The notes under the pieces are model-generated. The model worked only from the letters and a program-made list of their open reading frames with translations. It had not been told where the DNA came from and ran no database searches. DNA of 42,241 nt, taken from the NCBI GenBank assembly GCA_910574885.1, contig CAJTDD010000035.1, positions 1,008 to 43,248 on the forward strand, written 5' to 3'. Positions 7,253-16,124 of this stretch are shown here, one piece after another; position 1 is the first letter of the stretch; each line of letters opens with the position of its first letter. Source of the DNA: Lachnospiraceae bacterium. GTDB taxonomy: Bacteria; Bacillota; Clostridia; Lachnospirales; Lachnospiraceae. The position numbers were made by a program, and so were the translations under genes.

Positions 7253-9368
7253 TGTCTTAAATAAACTCAAGAAATATAATAAAGGAAATTACAGGCAGTT
7301 CAGCTTATGTTTTTCTCTGTCTGTATTATTGGTATCAGCCCTGACTCTTTTTATGCTGAGTCCGTTTGTGCAGGGAAGGCTGCCGGTTGGCGGGGATTCC
7401 AGAAAGATGCTGTATATGATATACGCAGTGGCAGTAACAGGATGTGTGTTATTTGTCATCTATGCAGCAGGATTATTTCTGCGGTTTAAGAGCCGGGAGG
7501 TTGGCATCCTCATGGCGCTTGGTACGGCGAAAGGTACGCTTTCAAAAACGATAATGAAAGAGATGTTAATGATTATTGGGAAATTATCTATGGTCAGTAT
7601 CTTGAGTGGCGGTATGATAGCATATGGTTTTGGCAGGCTCTACGAGAATTTGATCCAGAGTGCGGAAAGTGACAGTTTTGGTTTCTCCTTATCTGGTTTA
7701 CTTGGCTCAGTTTTATTTGTTTTGGCTGTTTCTGTTATCATTCTGGGAATGACAAACAGATTTACGAAACGTGCAAATCTGATCGAGATTTTAAATGAGG
7801 AACGGAGAACAGAGCCGATCCGGAAAGATGTTGACCGTAAATATCTGGCTGCCGGTCTGATTTTGATTGTATTGGGAATATTAGGCGGACTGATTATTCC
7901 GTTTGCAATCAGTACAGTTTTTAAGATGACGCTAGGAGGATTCCATTATGCTTTTTATATTTTAGTATTGATCGGTCTGTACCGGATCATGGTATATTCA
8001 GTGGCAGTCCATAAGCGGGGAAAAAATCCTCAGAAGTATTACAGGCACTTGATCTCGTTTGGAATGCTGAAATTTCAGGGAGTATCTGTCGTACGCAACA
8101 TGCTCATTGTCACTCTTCTTCTGGCAGGGGCTTTATTTGCAATATTCTATTCTGCAACAAATTGCATTCAGGGAGCAACGATTGCCGCAAACGAGGATAA
8201 TGATATGTCCTATCGTTATCTTGGAGATGCGGATAGATTAACGGTGCATGATGTAGAATCTGTTGCTGCGGAGTATGGTGTAAAAATCATCAATTACCGG
8301 GAAGTAGAAGTTGCACGTCTGCTCGGCAGCGGCGTTGCAAGAGAGAATTATGATGAAAATGGTATGCTTACGGAAGAATACCGTGAAAAGGATTATTATA
8401 AAAATTTTGTCAGCGCAAGTGGATTTTCCAAAGCAACGGGAATGGAAGTGCAGGTAGAACCGGGAACCTACCTGTATATCAGTCGAAAAAACAATACAGA
8501 AAATTATTGGTTTTTACCTGAAGATCTGGATATGGCAGAAAATACGGACACAGGAGTAAAAAAGAAACTTGTCTTTTCAGGGACTGTAGAATACAGCAGT
8601 TTCTTTTATGACCGCGGACAGGATGGATCTGCAAGTTATATTTTAAATGATGAAGATTTTGCCGGGTTAAAAGAGGGATTATCCAAAAGGTTTCAGATGA
8701 CACAGGTATTGTTTGACATTTCAGAAGAAGGAGATATTTACACATTTTCTAAGGAATTGTATGCACGGTATTGTAATTCAGTATCAAACAGCATGCGTGT
8801 GATGGCCTCCTATGATGAATACCGGGCAGATGTGGATGAGAATTATGGTTACGGCGAACCGGCTATGCTTTATCCAAAACGTCCGGAGATAGAAGTTGAC
8901 TGGAAATATAATCCGGTATTCATTCCGCTTTTGGAGAGAAATTTTGTGCTGACTTATGCAACGCTGTTATTGATATTCGTTTTTGTGGCAGTAATCTGTC
9001 TGGTATCGGCAGGTGTGATTGGTTATACCAGAAGTATTGCGGTTGCCGTGAAAAGTAAACATGTACTGATGGATGTGAAGAAACTGGGAGCCGGACAGAT
9101 ATATCTGGATCGGATTTTAAAGGAACAGGAAAAAAAAGTTTTTGTTCTTCCGACAGTGGTGGCGACAATTTTGATGTTCGCTTATTATACAATGACTTTG
9201 TGGCAGAACGATGGAGTGATTTCTTCCAATGAATATCTGATAATCGGATTTAACATCGCAGTCTGCCTGATGATTGCCGTATATCAGTATATTTTATTTC
9301 AATTGTCTTTTAGAAAATCTCAGACTATAGTCTTTGGCGCAGGGACAGAGGTTATGAAAAAAGGTTGA
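7239..9368 (+). CDS. FtsX-like permease of BceB type
   Basis: About 709 residues. It begins MTLLNVLNKLKKYNKGNYRQ, then hydrophobic helix 1, a pair of helices near residues 65-90 followed by the RFKSREVGILMALGT FtsX coupling region, and further helices to ~350. A large (~220 residue) soluble, extracellular-type domain spans ~355-560, and three C-terminal helices follow. This is the BceB layout of ten membrane segments with one big external sensor loop. I choose the ATG at 7239 because GGTGGTGAG sits just before it; an ATG at 7224 overlaps that site. It overlaps the ATPase gene by 14 bases. Confidence 0.9.
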   Translation: MTLLNVLNKLKKYNKGNYRQFSLCFSLSVLLVSALTLFMLSPFVQGRLPVGGDSRKMLYMIYAVAVTGCVLFVIYAAGLFLRFKSREVGILMALGTAKGTLSKTIMKEMLMIIGKLSMVSILSGGMIAYGFGRLYENLIQSAESDSFGFSLSGLLGSVLFVLAVSVIILGMTNRFTKRANLIEILNEERRTEPIRKDVDRKYLAAGLILIVLGILGGLIIPFAISTVFKMTLGGFHYAFYILVLIGLYRIMVYSVAVHKRGKNPQKYYRHLISFGMLKFQGVSVVRNMLIVTLLLAGALFAIFYSATNCIQGATIAANEDNDMSYRYLGDADRLTVHDVESVAAEYGVKIINYREVEVARLLGSGVARENYDENGMLTEEYREKDYYKNFVSASGFSKATGMEVQVEPGTYLYISRKNNTENYWFLPEDLDMAENTDTGVKKKLVFSGTVEYSSFFYDRGQDGSASYILNDEDFAGLKEGLSKRFQMTQVLFDISEEGDIYTFSKELYARYCNSVSNSMRVMASYDEYRADVDENYGYGEPAMLYPKRPEIEVDWKYNPVFIPLLERNFVLTYATLLLIFVFVAVICLVSAGVIGYTRSIAVAVKSKHVLMDVKKLGAGQIYLDRILKEQEKKVFVLPTVVATILMFAYYTMTLWQNDGVISSNEYLIIGFNIAVCLMIAVYQYILFQLSFRKSQTIVFGAGTEVMKKG

Positions 9369-9375
9369 AAACGAG

Positions 9376-9834
9376 ATGGCGAAAGAATATAAAATCCGTA
9401 TCAATGGCGGAATTGATTTTGTAATTGTATTTCCCGAAGTGATTGGCGCCCTGATTTCCAAAATCCGTGGCAATGAAAATGAGGAACTGGTGGTAGGGAT
9501 TGATGAGGTGATGACGGAGCGGATGACGGCATATCTGCTCCGGATACTTAATACAAACCGGTTTACGAATAGTCAATTTCGTTTCCGGCAGATATTAGAG
9601 AATCCGATTACGAAAGATGGACTGTATCAGGTTCTTGAAGAACAGCTGCAGAGTATGGATATAGACGATGGGAAATGCTTTGATAAGGTAGAACTGATTG
9701 AAATGCTGACGGGGGATTCTGGATTGGAGATTGAGTGTACTACTCCGTTTTTGTGGGCATGTAAGGATACAGCGGCAGTATTTTTATATACATTTCCGGA
9801 TGGAGAGAAGAAAAAGATACTTATTGAGTATTAG
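9376..9834 (+). CDS. Orphan cytoplasmic protein downstream of BceAB-like transporter
   Basis: 152 residues. I do not recognise the family. It has no signal peptide or membrane helix and looks like a mixed alpha/beta soluble protein: it starts MAKEYKIRINGG, has a basic-to-acidic middle (GIDEVMTERMTAYLL) and ends in beta-like segments (TTPFLWACKDTAAVFLY, then KKKILIEY). The start lies seven bases after the permease stop with no good ribosome binding site of its own, so it is probably translated by coupling. Its position as last gene of the operon suggests an accessory factor for the transporter or its regulation. That is inference. Confidence 0.75.
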   Translation: MAKEYKIRINGGIDFVIVFPEVIGALISKIRGNENEELVVGIDEVMTERMTAYLLRILNTNRFTNSQFRFRQILENPITKDGLYQVLEEQLQSMDIDDGKCFDKVELIEMLTGDSGLEIECTTPFLWACKDTAAVFLYTFPDGEKKKILIEY

Positions 9835-10090
9835 CAAAGCAGGCATATTGTCAGGAATATGTGGATTGTATTCAATTGCTTGCTGGATTGGGTGCGGCCC
9901 CTTGTTCTCAATATTTGCAAGATAATGTGGAGGATAGCCGCCCCAAAATCCTTAAAGTCATATTGTGGTACTGGTCTTTTTACCATGATTATAGATTATA
10001 CCCTATTACATTTTCTCATCTTTCTTCTTGGATATGTTTACATAGTTTCATTAATTAGCTTGAATAATTCCTAAAGTTTATTACGGGAAT
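9835..10090. other. Intergenic stretch with a possible degraded coding remnant
   Basis: One plus-strand frame (about 9833-10058) encodes AKQAYCQEYVDCIQLLAGLG, then APCSQYLQDN and RPKILKVI. This looks protein-like but has no start signal, and I recognise no family. The right part is AT-rich and featureless up to the promoter at 10092. I would treat it as decayed DNA rather than a gene. Confidence 0.3.
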
Positions 10091-10091
10091 C

Positions 10092-10120
10092 TTGTTTTCA
10101 TTCGGCTAACCGTATATAAT
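10092..10120 (+). promoter_or_regulatory. Promoter for HTH-regulator-kinase operon
   Basis: TTGTTT (10092-10097) and TATAAT (10115-10120) are separated by 17 bases. The next start codon is at 10156. Confidence 0.65.
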
Positions 10121-10155
10121 TGTACTGATAGAGATTGGAGAAAAGGAGAATGAAA

Positions 10156-10338
10156 ATGTTAGAGTTTATTTCTGCTCCGGAAGCAGCGAAGAAATGGGGC
10201 ATTTCAGAAAGACGGGTACAGAAGCTATGCGAGGAAAAACGCATACCAGGCATAGCAAAATTTAGCCGTATGTGGCTGATACCAAAGGATGCGAAAAAAC
10301 CTGTTGACGCAAGGCGAAAGGAAAATAAACAGATATGA
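10156..10338 (+). CDS. Small helix-turn-helix (excisionase/MerR-like) DNA-binding protein
   Basis: About 60 residues: ISAPEAAKKWGISERRVQKL, then IPGIAKFSRMWLIPKDA. This is the winged-HTH pattern of DUF/helix17- and excisionase-type proteins, in which the last strand (MWLIPKDAKKP) forms the wing. The start is ATG 10156 because AAGGAG (10143-10148) is seven bases before it; earlier candidates overlap the site. Its stop overlaps the response regulator start by four bases (ATGA), so it is the first gene of a three-gene operon with the two-component pair. Confidence 0.8.
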   Translation: MLEFISAPEAAKKWGISERRVQKLCEEKRIPGIAKFSRMWLIPKDAKKPVDARRKENKQI

Positions 10339-11036
10339 ACAATTACAAAATCCTGCTGGTTGAAGATGATGCAGAAATCAGTAAAATGTTAAAGAATTAT
10401 TTGACAACAGAAAATTATGATGTAGTTTGTGCTATTGACGGACAGGAAGCGTGCAATATATTTGATGATATTCCTGTTCATCTTGTTCTTTTGGATTTAA
10501 TGATACCCAAAATCAGCGGAATGGATGTTATGCAACATATCCGTAAAAACAGTGTTGTTCCAATCATAATCATTTCAGCAAAAGATACTGAAAGTGATAA
10601 AACATTAGGTTTAGGTTTGGGCGCGGACGATTACATTACGAAGCCCTTTTCTGTTGCAGAGGTTTTAGCACGTATAAAAGCAACTTTGCGCAGAACGATA
10701 CAGTATGACAATACGGCTATTGTTACCTCTGCTATCCTTACGACGGGAGATTTAATTATGAATTTATCTGACTATACTCTTACAAAAAAAGGAAAAACAG
10801 TTGATCTGACAGCAAAGGAATTTGAAATTTTGAAGTTGCTCCTGCAAAATCCTAAGAAGGTTTATACAAAAGAACAGATTTACTCTCTTGTATGGAATGA
10901 CGCTTACCTTGGCGATGAAAATGCCGTAAATGTGCATATCAGCAGATTGAGAAATAAGATAGAGGACGATTCCCGTAATCCACGATATGTACTTACAGTT
11001 TGGGGAATTGGTTATAAACTGGGGGAAAATTTATGA
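10335..11036 (+). CDS. OmpR/PhoB-family response regulator (VanR-like)
   Basis: 233 residues. The receiver domain (1-120) has acidic D11/D12, phosphoacceptor D54 (LLDLMIP), S81 and K103 (YITKPF). The C-terminal winged helix (~135-230) has the typical LTAKEFEILKLL, YTKEQIYSLVW and VNVHISRLRNKIE segments and ends with VLTVWGIGYKL, the wing hairpin. It overlaps the kinase start by four bases (ATGA). Sequence type is close to regulators of the VanR group that control cell-envelope stress genes in Clostridia. No target operon is obvious downstream because the locus is interrupted. Confidence 0.93.
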   Translation: MNNYKILLVEDDAEISKMLKNYLTTENYDVVCAIDGQEACNIFDDIPVHLVLLDLMIPKISGMDVMQHIRKNSVVPIIIISAKDTESDKTLGLGLGADDYITKPFSVAEVLARIKATLRRTIQYDNTAIVTSAILTTGDLIMNLSDYTLTKKGKTVDLTAKEFEILKLLLQNPKKVYTKEQIYSLVWNDAYLGDENAVNVHISRLRNKIEDDSRNPRYVLTVWGIGYKLGENL

Positions 11037-11722
11037 GCGACGCAACGATTATATTTTTTCTATGTCTTTGCATTGTGCTGTTATTTGCTGTTGTTCTTTA
11101 CCAGCAGTTTGTGTTTCGGACTGGTACACAAACAAAATTGTGGAAAATTCAGCAAAAACTGAACGAGATAATAGATACGGATAGTGATGAAAGAATAATG
11201 CTTTTCACAGAGAACAAAGCGCTTATGGAATTGGCGGCACAAATTAACCGCCTTTTGGAAAATCATTTGAAAGTAAAAGCCGATTACCGCCGTTCTGAAA
11301 TTGCTTCAAAAAGAATGTTGTCTAATATTTCCCATGATATGAAAACGCCTATGACTGTTATTTTGGGATATTTAGAAATCATGCGGCTGAATGGTGAAGC
11401 TACACAGGAAATGCTGGCAAAGACAGAGCAGAAAGCGCAAAGCGTTATGGAACTGATCAACCAGTTTTTTACGTTGGCAAAAATAGAAGCCGGCGATACA
11501 GATATAGAACTTTCAAGAGTAGATATTTGCGAAATATGCCGTGAAAGCATTTTGGATTTTTACGAAATGCTGACAAAAGCAGATTTTCAAGTGGATGTTG
11601 ACCTGCCCCAAAATGCTGTCTACATTCAAGGCAATAAAGAAGCCCTGCAACGTATCTTATTTAATTTGATTTCTAATGTAATCCGTTATGGTTCTGACGG
11701 AAAATGGATCAGGTACTTATGA
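11033..11722 (+). pseudogene. Sensor histidine kinase (VanS-like), truncated in the ATPase domain
   Basis: 229 residues. An N-terminal membrane helix (~5-25) is followed by a dimerisation/phosphoacceptor helix, MLSNISHDMKTPMTV (H101), and the start of the HATPase domain up to the N-box LFNLISNVIRYGSDGK. Family similarity ends at about position 11698. The D/G1, F and G2 boxes that complete the ATP site are absent, and the frame stops after five unrelated residues. The kinase cannot bind ATP normally. A different coding fragment begins at the same point (11704), so this is a recombination or deletion junction. Confidence 0.85.
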
Positions 11723-12009
11723 GGTTTGAGGCAGATTATGACGTTGTGCTGGAGTGTATTCAGGAGGTATATGGTTTGGAAGGCGATAACCTGCGGCTTG
11801 GAAAGGACTTTCGCAAGACTATGGCGCTTCCCTTTATGAAGATGCTGGAGAGGCACTGCGGCGGCATCCAGATGGAGAACTTACATAAAGTATTGTGGGA
11901 AGTCTATCAGGAGAGTACGAGAAGAAAGGATTTTCTGGAAAAAGCAGACATCCTTCTGAAGCCATATTGCAGGGAAATATCATCGTCAGAACAAAATGCA
12001 TGCGTTTGA
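11704..12009 (+). pseudogene. Fused C-terminal fragment of an unrecognised mobile-element protein
   Basis: An open frame of ~100 codons runs from the kinase junction to TGA: MRFEADYDVVLECIQEVYGL, a middle segment with KTMALPFMKMLERHCGG, and NLHKVLWEVYQESTRRKD. It is soluble, helical and rich in charged residues. The ATG at 11704 lacks a ribosome binding site, and the reading frame seems to begin in mid-protein. I therefore call it the tail of a gene whose front was deleted together with the kinase end. I do not recognise the family. Confidence 0.5.
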
Positions 12010-12044
12010 TTGTGTTGTTTTTTATGAGCGTAGGTTTGCAAAAG

Positions 12045-12083
12045 AAAAATTCCGGCCAGGGTTAATACTCTGCTGGAATTTTT
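12045..12083 (+). terminator. Rho-independent terminator
   Basis: AAAAATTCC.GCCAG pairs with CTGG.AATTTTT, with a T run at the 3' side. It lies 36 bases after the stop at 12009. Confidence 0.65.
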
Positions 12084-12253
12084 ACTTGCCATAGCATACG
12101 TAGGAAGCTGCCAGTGGCGGGTTCTGTAGTTGGGATAATCTGTAGTTGATTTTCCTGGCCTGATTACATACAATATGATTATTAATTGCGAATGATAAAC
12201 AGCCAGCAATCAAAATAAATTGCTAGGATTACAAGATAAGCAGGTGAGATAGA

Positions 12254-12889
12254 TTGAGATATTATATTGCAGACCCACATTTCTTCCATGGGAACCTGAA
12301 TACAAAGATGGATTACCGTGGATTTGCGGATGTGGAGGAAATGAATGCATATATGCTGCAGAGATGGAATGAAAAGGTACGGAAGAATGACGAGGTGGTG
12401 ATTCTGGGTGACCTGTCATGGGGAAAGGCGGAAGAAACCAATGAACTGCTAGGGAAGCTGAATGGACGTCTCTACCTAATCCAGGGGAACCATGACCGGT
12501 TCCTGAAGAATAAGGATTATAATGCCAGCCGTTTTGTGTGGATCAAACCTTATGAGGAACTGCAGGATAACAAACGGAAGGTCATTCTCTGCCACTATCC
12601 TATCATATGTTATAACGGGCAGTATCGTCTGGACGGAAATGGGAATCCTAAAGTATATATGCTTTATGGCCATGTGCATGATACCTATGACCAGCGGCTG
12701 ATTGAACAATTCCAGGAAATAACAAGGGGCAGTATCCGTAAAAATCCGGACGGGGAGAAACGGGCAATTCCGTCGAATATGATTAATTGTTTCTGCATGT
12801 ATTCGGACTATACCCCACTCACGCTGGATGAATGGATACTCTGCGACAGGAAAAGGAGAGAAAAATTATGTGCGGACGGTTCTATGTAG
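12254..12889 (+). CDS. Calcineurin-like metallophosphoesterase
   Basis: 211 residues with the five metallophosphoesterase motifs in order: DPHFFH (D7, H9, H12), GDLSW (D53), GNHD (78-81), CHYP (~116-119) and GHVH (~140-143). Together they ligate a two-metal centre. It is of the small phage/element-type family often annotated as a phosphoesterase of unknown substrate. The start is TTG at 12254: AGGTGAG lies five bases before it, and the first motif begins at residue 7. It overlaps the next gene by 22 bases, so the two are co-translated. Confidence 0.9.
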   Translation: MRYYIADPHFFHGNLNTKMDYRGFADVEEMNAYMLQRWNEKVRKNDEVVILGDLSWGKAEETNELLGKLNGRLYLIQGNHDRFLKNKDYNASRFVWIKPYEELQDNKRKVILCHYPIICYNGQYRLDGNGNPKVYMLYGHVHDTYDQRLIEQFQEITRGSIRKNPDGEKRAIPSNMINCFCMYSDYTPLTLDEWILCDRKRREKLCADGSM

Positions 12890-13500
12890 ATGAGGGGACA
12901 GCCAAAGAGATTGAACGGGTGATCCGCGGCGTAGATCTGCGGATACAGAAAATGCGTACAGGGGATATTTACCCCTCCCAGCCTGCCGGTATTCTGACTT
13001 GCCACAGCCGGCAGAAAAATCCGTTATCGGCAGGTTCTGCAGCGGAAAATTCAACGGCATTGGAACTGAATGAAATGCACTGGGGATTCCTGCAGTATCA
13101 GAAAAAAGGACTGCTGATCAATGCCAGAGCAGAGACGGCACTGGAACGGAGGACATTTCGTGAAAGCGTATTGCACAGGCGCTGCGTGATTCCGGCCAGG
13201 CATTTTTATGAGTGGGATTCAGATAAGAATAAGGTGATATTTTTCAGAGAAGACAGGCCGGTTTTATTTATGGCAGGATTCTATAACCGGTTTCAGGATG
13301 GGGCGCGTTTTATTATTCTTACGACAGAGGCGAACGCTTCTGTAGGTCCTGTTCATAATCGTATGCCGCTGGTTTTGGATGAGGGTGAATTGGAGGACTG
13401 GGTTTATGATGACAAATTTACGGAGTATGCGCTTCATAAGACTCCGCCAGAGCTTTGGCGGGAACAGGAATATGAGCAGCAGAGCTTGTTCCTGACATGA
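12868..13500 (+). CDS. SRAP-domain protein (HMCES/YedK family)
   Basis: About 210 residues. MCGRFYV places the catalytic Cys2 right after the initiator Met, which fixes the start at 12868 (AAGGAG upstream). Other family motifs are MHWGF, INARAET, the IPARHFYEW segment with the active-site Glu, and VHNRMP with the active-site His. SRAP proteins form a thiazolidine crosslink with abasic sites in single-stranded DNA and protect them. A low-complexity insert after LTCHSRQ (SAGSAAENSTALELN) lengthens the loop. Coupling with a metallophosphoesterase suggests a small DNA-damage or element-maintenance unit (inference). Confidence 0.92.
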   Translation: MCGRFYVDEGTAKEIERVIRGVDLRIQKMRTGDIYPSQPAGILTCHSRQKNPLSAGSAAENSTALELNEMHWGFLQYQKKGLLINARAETALERRTFRESVLHRRCVIPARHFYEWDSDKNKVIFFREDRPVLFMAGFYNRFQDGARFIILTTEANASVGPVHNRMPLVLDEGELEDWVYDDKFTEYALHKTPPELWREQEYEQQSLFLT

Positions 13501-13505
13501 AAAAA

Positions 13506-13546
13506 CCATCTGGTGGTTATGGTAATCTTATCACCAGATGGCACAA
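13506..13546 (+). terminator. Strong hairpin terminator between convergent genes
   Basis: CCATCTGGTG (13506-13515) pairs perfectly with CACCAGATGG (13532-13541). A runs lie on the left (T on the minus strand) and an A-rich tail lies on the right, so it can serve the SRAP gene and the convergent Rpn gene. Confidence 0.75.
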
Positions 13547-13575
13547 AAATTCAGTCTATTTTATTTCCCTGCTGT

Positions 13576-14505
13576 TTATATTGTCTGAAGATTCGCAAGC
13601 TGTTCTACCTCTGCCACACTAAGGGCAGAGTATTCCGCAATCTCCTCGACTGTCAGCTTTCCCATTTTCAGCATCCTAAGTGCCGTTTCTTTTTTTGTTT
13701 CACTAATGCCCTGGCTAATGCCCCGGTTTAAAATGGTTCTTGCTTCTGTTTGAATCAATGGTCCTCTCATCATAGCACCTATGCCTTTCTGCACGTTTTC
13801 ATACTTTCGTGCGATTTCATTGATCACATCACTGGAAAGATCAATGATCGTTCGTTTGTCAAATGCGCCAATAATACCTTGCTTTTCCAAATCATCAAGT
13901 CTTTCTAAAATTATCTGATATTCTGCTTTCAACTCTTCCAGTTTATCTTCATTATTATTATATTCCGAAAAACTTTTCTCATGTGAGAAAATATAAAATG
14001 GAATAAGCATTAATAAGCGTTTCTCAAAGATTTCATCCAGTGAATATGACTGCACCTTCATAATCGGGACATCATATTGCACCGTCCCGCCAGGTGTTAT
14101 GATCACATATTTCATTTTATCCGGAGTCTTTTTATATGCCCGCAGATACATCACCGCCGTATTGGGAAATGTTACCGTCAGAGTTTCTTCTGTAACTTCG
14201 CCCTCATCAAGCGCTATCTGGGCATCGTATTCGAAAAGCCGGATTGTGATTCTGCCATCCGGTAAGCTGCTTTCACATTCAAGATGATATTTTTTGGCTG
14301 TGATGCCAATAATCTGAAAATTAGTATCTGTAATCCGTTCCTTGTCAGCCGCATCCTGCTGGTCTAAAAAGTGTTCATTAGGGAAAAAGCGAATCTCTTC
14401 TTCTCCCGTGTAATGTTCACTAAAAATTTCATTGATTACAGGTATAATCAATTTCCGGCAGTCATTCAGGATTGTCCGGAATGCTCCATCATATATATTT
14501 CCCAT
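13576..14505 (-). CDS. Rpn-family recombination-promoting nuclease / putative PD-(D/E)XK transposase
   Basis: 309 residues. The N-terminal ~140 residues carry the restriction-endonuclease-like fold (TDTNFQI, then YHLECESSLPDGRITIRLFEYDAQIAL with the acidic catalytic residues). The C-terminal part is helical with a coiled coil (LEELKAEYQIILERLDDLEK) and ends in TALRMLKMGKLTVEEIAEYS, a resolvase-like HTH tail. This is the layout of the Clostridia Rpn/YhgA-like family. Its ribosome binding site is weak (GAAGCG upstream). A palindromic element sits just upstream (14531-14563). These genes are frequent multi-copy mobile-type genes in Lachnospiraceae. Confidence 0.85.
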   Translation of the reverse strand: MGNIYDGAFRTILNDCRKLIIPVINEIFSEHYTGEEEIRFFPNEHFLDQQDAADKERITDTNFQIIGITAKKYHLECESSLPDGRITIRLFEYDAQIALDEGEVTEETLTVTFPNTAVMYLRAYKKTPDKMKYVIITPGGTVQYDVPIMKVQSYSLDEIFEKRLLMLIPFYIFSHEKSFSEYNNNEDKLEELKAEYQIILERLDDLEKQGIIGAFDKRTIIDLSSDVINEIARKYENVQKGIGAMMRGPLIQTEARTILNRGISQGISETKKETALRMLKMGKLTVEEIAEYSALSVAEVEQLANLQTI

Positions 14506-14530
14506 ATGTTTCTACGCTTCGCTTCGGTCC

Positions 14531-14563
14531 GCGCATTACAGAGGTCCACTGAACCTCTTGCGC
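14531..14563 (-). repeat. REP-like palindrome upstream of Rpn gene
   Basis: AGAGGT (14540-14545) pairs with ACCTCT (14553-14558), and outer GCGC (14531-14534) pairs with GCGC (14560-14563). The hairpin lies 26 bases before the Rpn start and would be in its leader. Such palindromes commonly accompany Rpn-type genes and could be recognition sites. Confidence 0.5.
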
Positions 14564-14649
14564 CCTTTCTGTTTGGTGATTTTATCATATCATTTTTTAC
14601 CTTTAAATTCAAGTATAGACGCCTTTGCCGGTATAGCCGGCAGCGTTCC

Positions 14650-15360
14650 CTATGTTGTTTTTGTGCCTGCTATCATCTGTAATCCTCGCAGCAGTTTTTC
14701 AGCATTTTCCCGAAACTGTGGCAGGAATTCCTTTTCCAGATCATAACAGAGATAGAGGATGCCAAAAATCGGACTCCATATTTGCCGCATAGCTGATTCG
14801 CCCAAGAGTCTTTCTGTTTCTCTTATGAGCATTACAAAATTTTTCTGGAATGTCGCCCACACAATAAAGAAGTCATCATCAAGCGGAATACCAAAAGAAT
14901 CAAACCATTCACGTAAGGTCTGTGTTCTGGTATTGTCCCCGCATCCTGGATTCATGTAAAAGTATTCAATCACTGGTGCTTCTGAAGATGTTTCATCTTC
15001 CGGAAACGCAATGACACGTCCGATTGGAAACATGGCGCACATAGCAGGTTTTGCTTTGTGGACGGAGCATCTGCGGTTTTTTAGCAGAGGACACCGTTTT
15101 ATGGAACCCCAGGGTTTCAGCCGGATGATCGGAAAGTGCGAATCCGGCCCGATATACAACTCGCAATACTGGTCGATGAATTCTTTTAAGGACAGCTTCA
15201 GTTCGTTTGCAATCCGGAAGAGATCCAGCGGTGTCAGCAGGATATCCTCCCGGTTGATGCAGCATTTCCCACATTGTGTACAGTGAAAACGAAACGGATC
15301 ATCGGCAGTCAGTTTGTTATGTTCAATAGCGTGCATGATTTCTTCCATTCTTGTATTCAT
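14650..15360 (-). CDS. YkgJ-family cysteine-cluster protein 1
   Basis: 236 residues. The motif CTQCGKCC (residues ~28-35) plus later cysteines in CPLLKNRRCSVHKAKPAMCAMFP match the YkgJ family, thought to bind a zinc or iron-sulfur centre. No reaction is established. AAGGAGG lies seven bases before the ATG. The C-terminal ~75 residues (WATFQKNFVMLIRE, FGILYLCYDLEKEF) reappear almost unchanged in a chimeric fragment at 41453-41690. A similar but diverged family member lies immediately upstream, forming a two-gene operon. Confidence 0.85.
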   Translation of the reverse strand: MNTRMEEIMHAIEHNKLTADDPFRFHCTQCGKCCINREDILLTPLDLFRIANELKLSLKEFIDQYCELYIGPDSHFPIIRLKPWGSIKRCPLLKNRRCSVHKAKPAMCAMFPIGRVIAFPEDETSSEAPVIEYFYMNPGCGDNTRTQTLREWFDSFGIPLDDDFFIVWATFQKNFVMLIRETERLLGESAMRQIWSPIFGILYLCYDLEKEFLPQFRENAEKLLRGLQMIAGTKTT

Positions 15361-15380
15361 ATGTAGTCCTCCTTGATTGC

Positions 15381-16052
15381 TTATGAGATCATTGCCTCTA
15401 AAGAAGTAATTAGTCTTTTGTTATTTTGTTCATATTGTTCCTGAAATGGCTGATTCAGGTCAAAGTCTGTATATTTGTATAACAGAAAAAAATATAACGC
15501 TCTGTGTTTGTATTCCTCTGGCATCTGCTTAAGCAGCCGTGCAATCTCTAAAGCTGCTGAAATATCTGTATTGACAAAAGCCCGGTCTTCTTGGGTGAAA
15601 TACTGGTTCATCCAGTCCCTTGCTTTGAATTTCCTGCCGGTGAAATGGTGTTTCTTCTCCATACTGAGGTAATAATGGAATGAAGAAGCGCCGTCTGGTT
15701 CTGCCGCCAGTGGATATATATGGCAGGCTCTCGGCTTTGCGGTTTGGATCATACATCGGTTATCCTTTAGGAAAATGCAGGCATCGTCTGCACCAACTGT
15801 CTTTAGTGTGTAAATAAAGTAACCGCATTCATGAAGCGGGACCGGCTCTGCGTACCGGGACAGCATGTAGTCTATAGAATCAAAAGATTTATCCTGGCTC
15901 CGTAGGAATCGGGCTATCCGGTAGACATCCAGGCTCTCCAGCGGAACGCTGTCCTTTACGTGGCGGCAGCATGCGCCGCAATGATGACATTCAAAGTGGA
16001 TTCTCTCATTCCACGCAACAGGAGTGAGGCTATGCATTAATAATTCCTTCAT
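15381..16052 (-). CDS. YkgJ-family cysteine-cluster protein 2
   Basis: About 223 residues. Cysteine motif CHHCGACCRH near the N-terminus, then CIFLKDNRCMIQTAKPRACHIYP, the second half of the metal-binding cluster. The C-terminal half is helical (ALEIARLLKQMPEEYKHRAL). The start at 16052 follows AAAAGG by nine bases; the upstream ATG at 16085 has no ribosome binding site. It lies 20 bases upstream of its paralogue and is transcribed the same way. Identity between the two is low outside the cysteines, so this is an old duplication or two independent recruitments. Confidence 0.85.
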   Translation of the reverse strand: MKELLMHSLTPVAWNERIHFECHHCGACCRHVKDSVPLESLDVYRIARFLRSQDKSFDSIDYMLSRYAEPVPLHECGYFIYTLKTVGADDACIFLKDNRCMIQTAKPRACHIYPLAAEPDGASSFHYYLSMEKKHHFTGRKFKARDWMNQYFTQEDRAFVNTDISAALEIARLLKQMPEEYKHRALYFFLLYKYTDFDLNQPFQEQYEQNNKRLITSLEAMIS

Positions 16053-16124
16053 TTTGTATTTTCCTTTTGTAAATTTTATTTGCAAGTATGAAAGCGAGCC
16101 ATTCCGGATGGAATGGCCCTGGTT

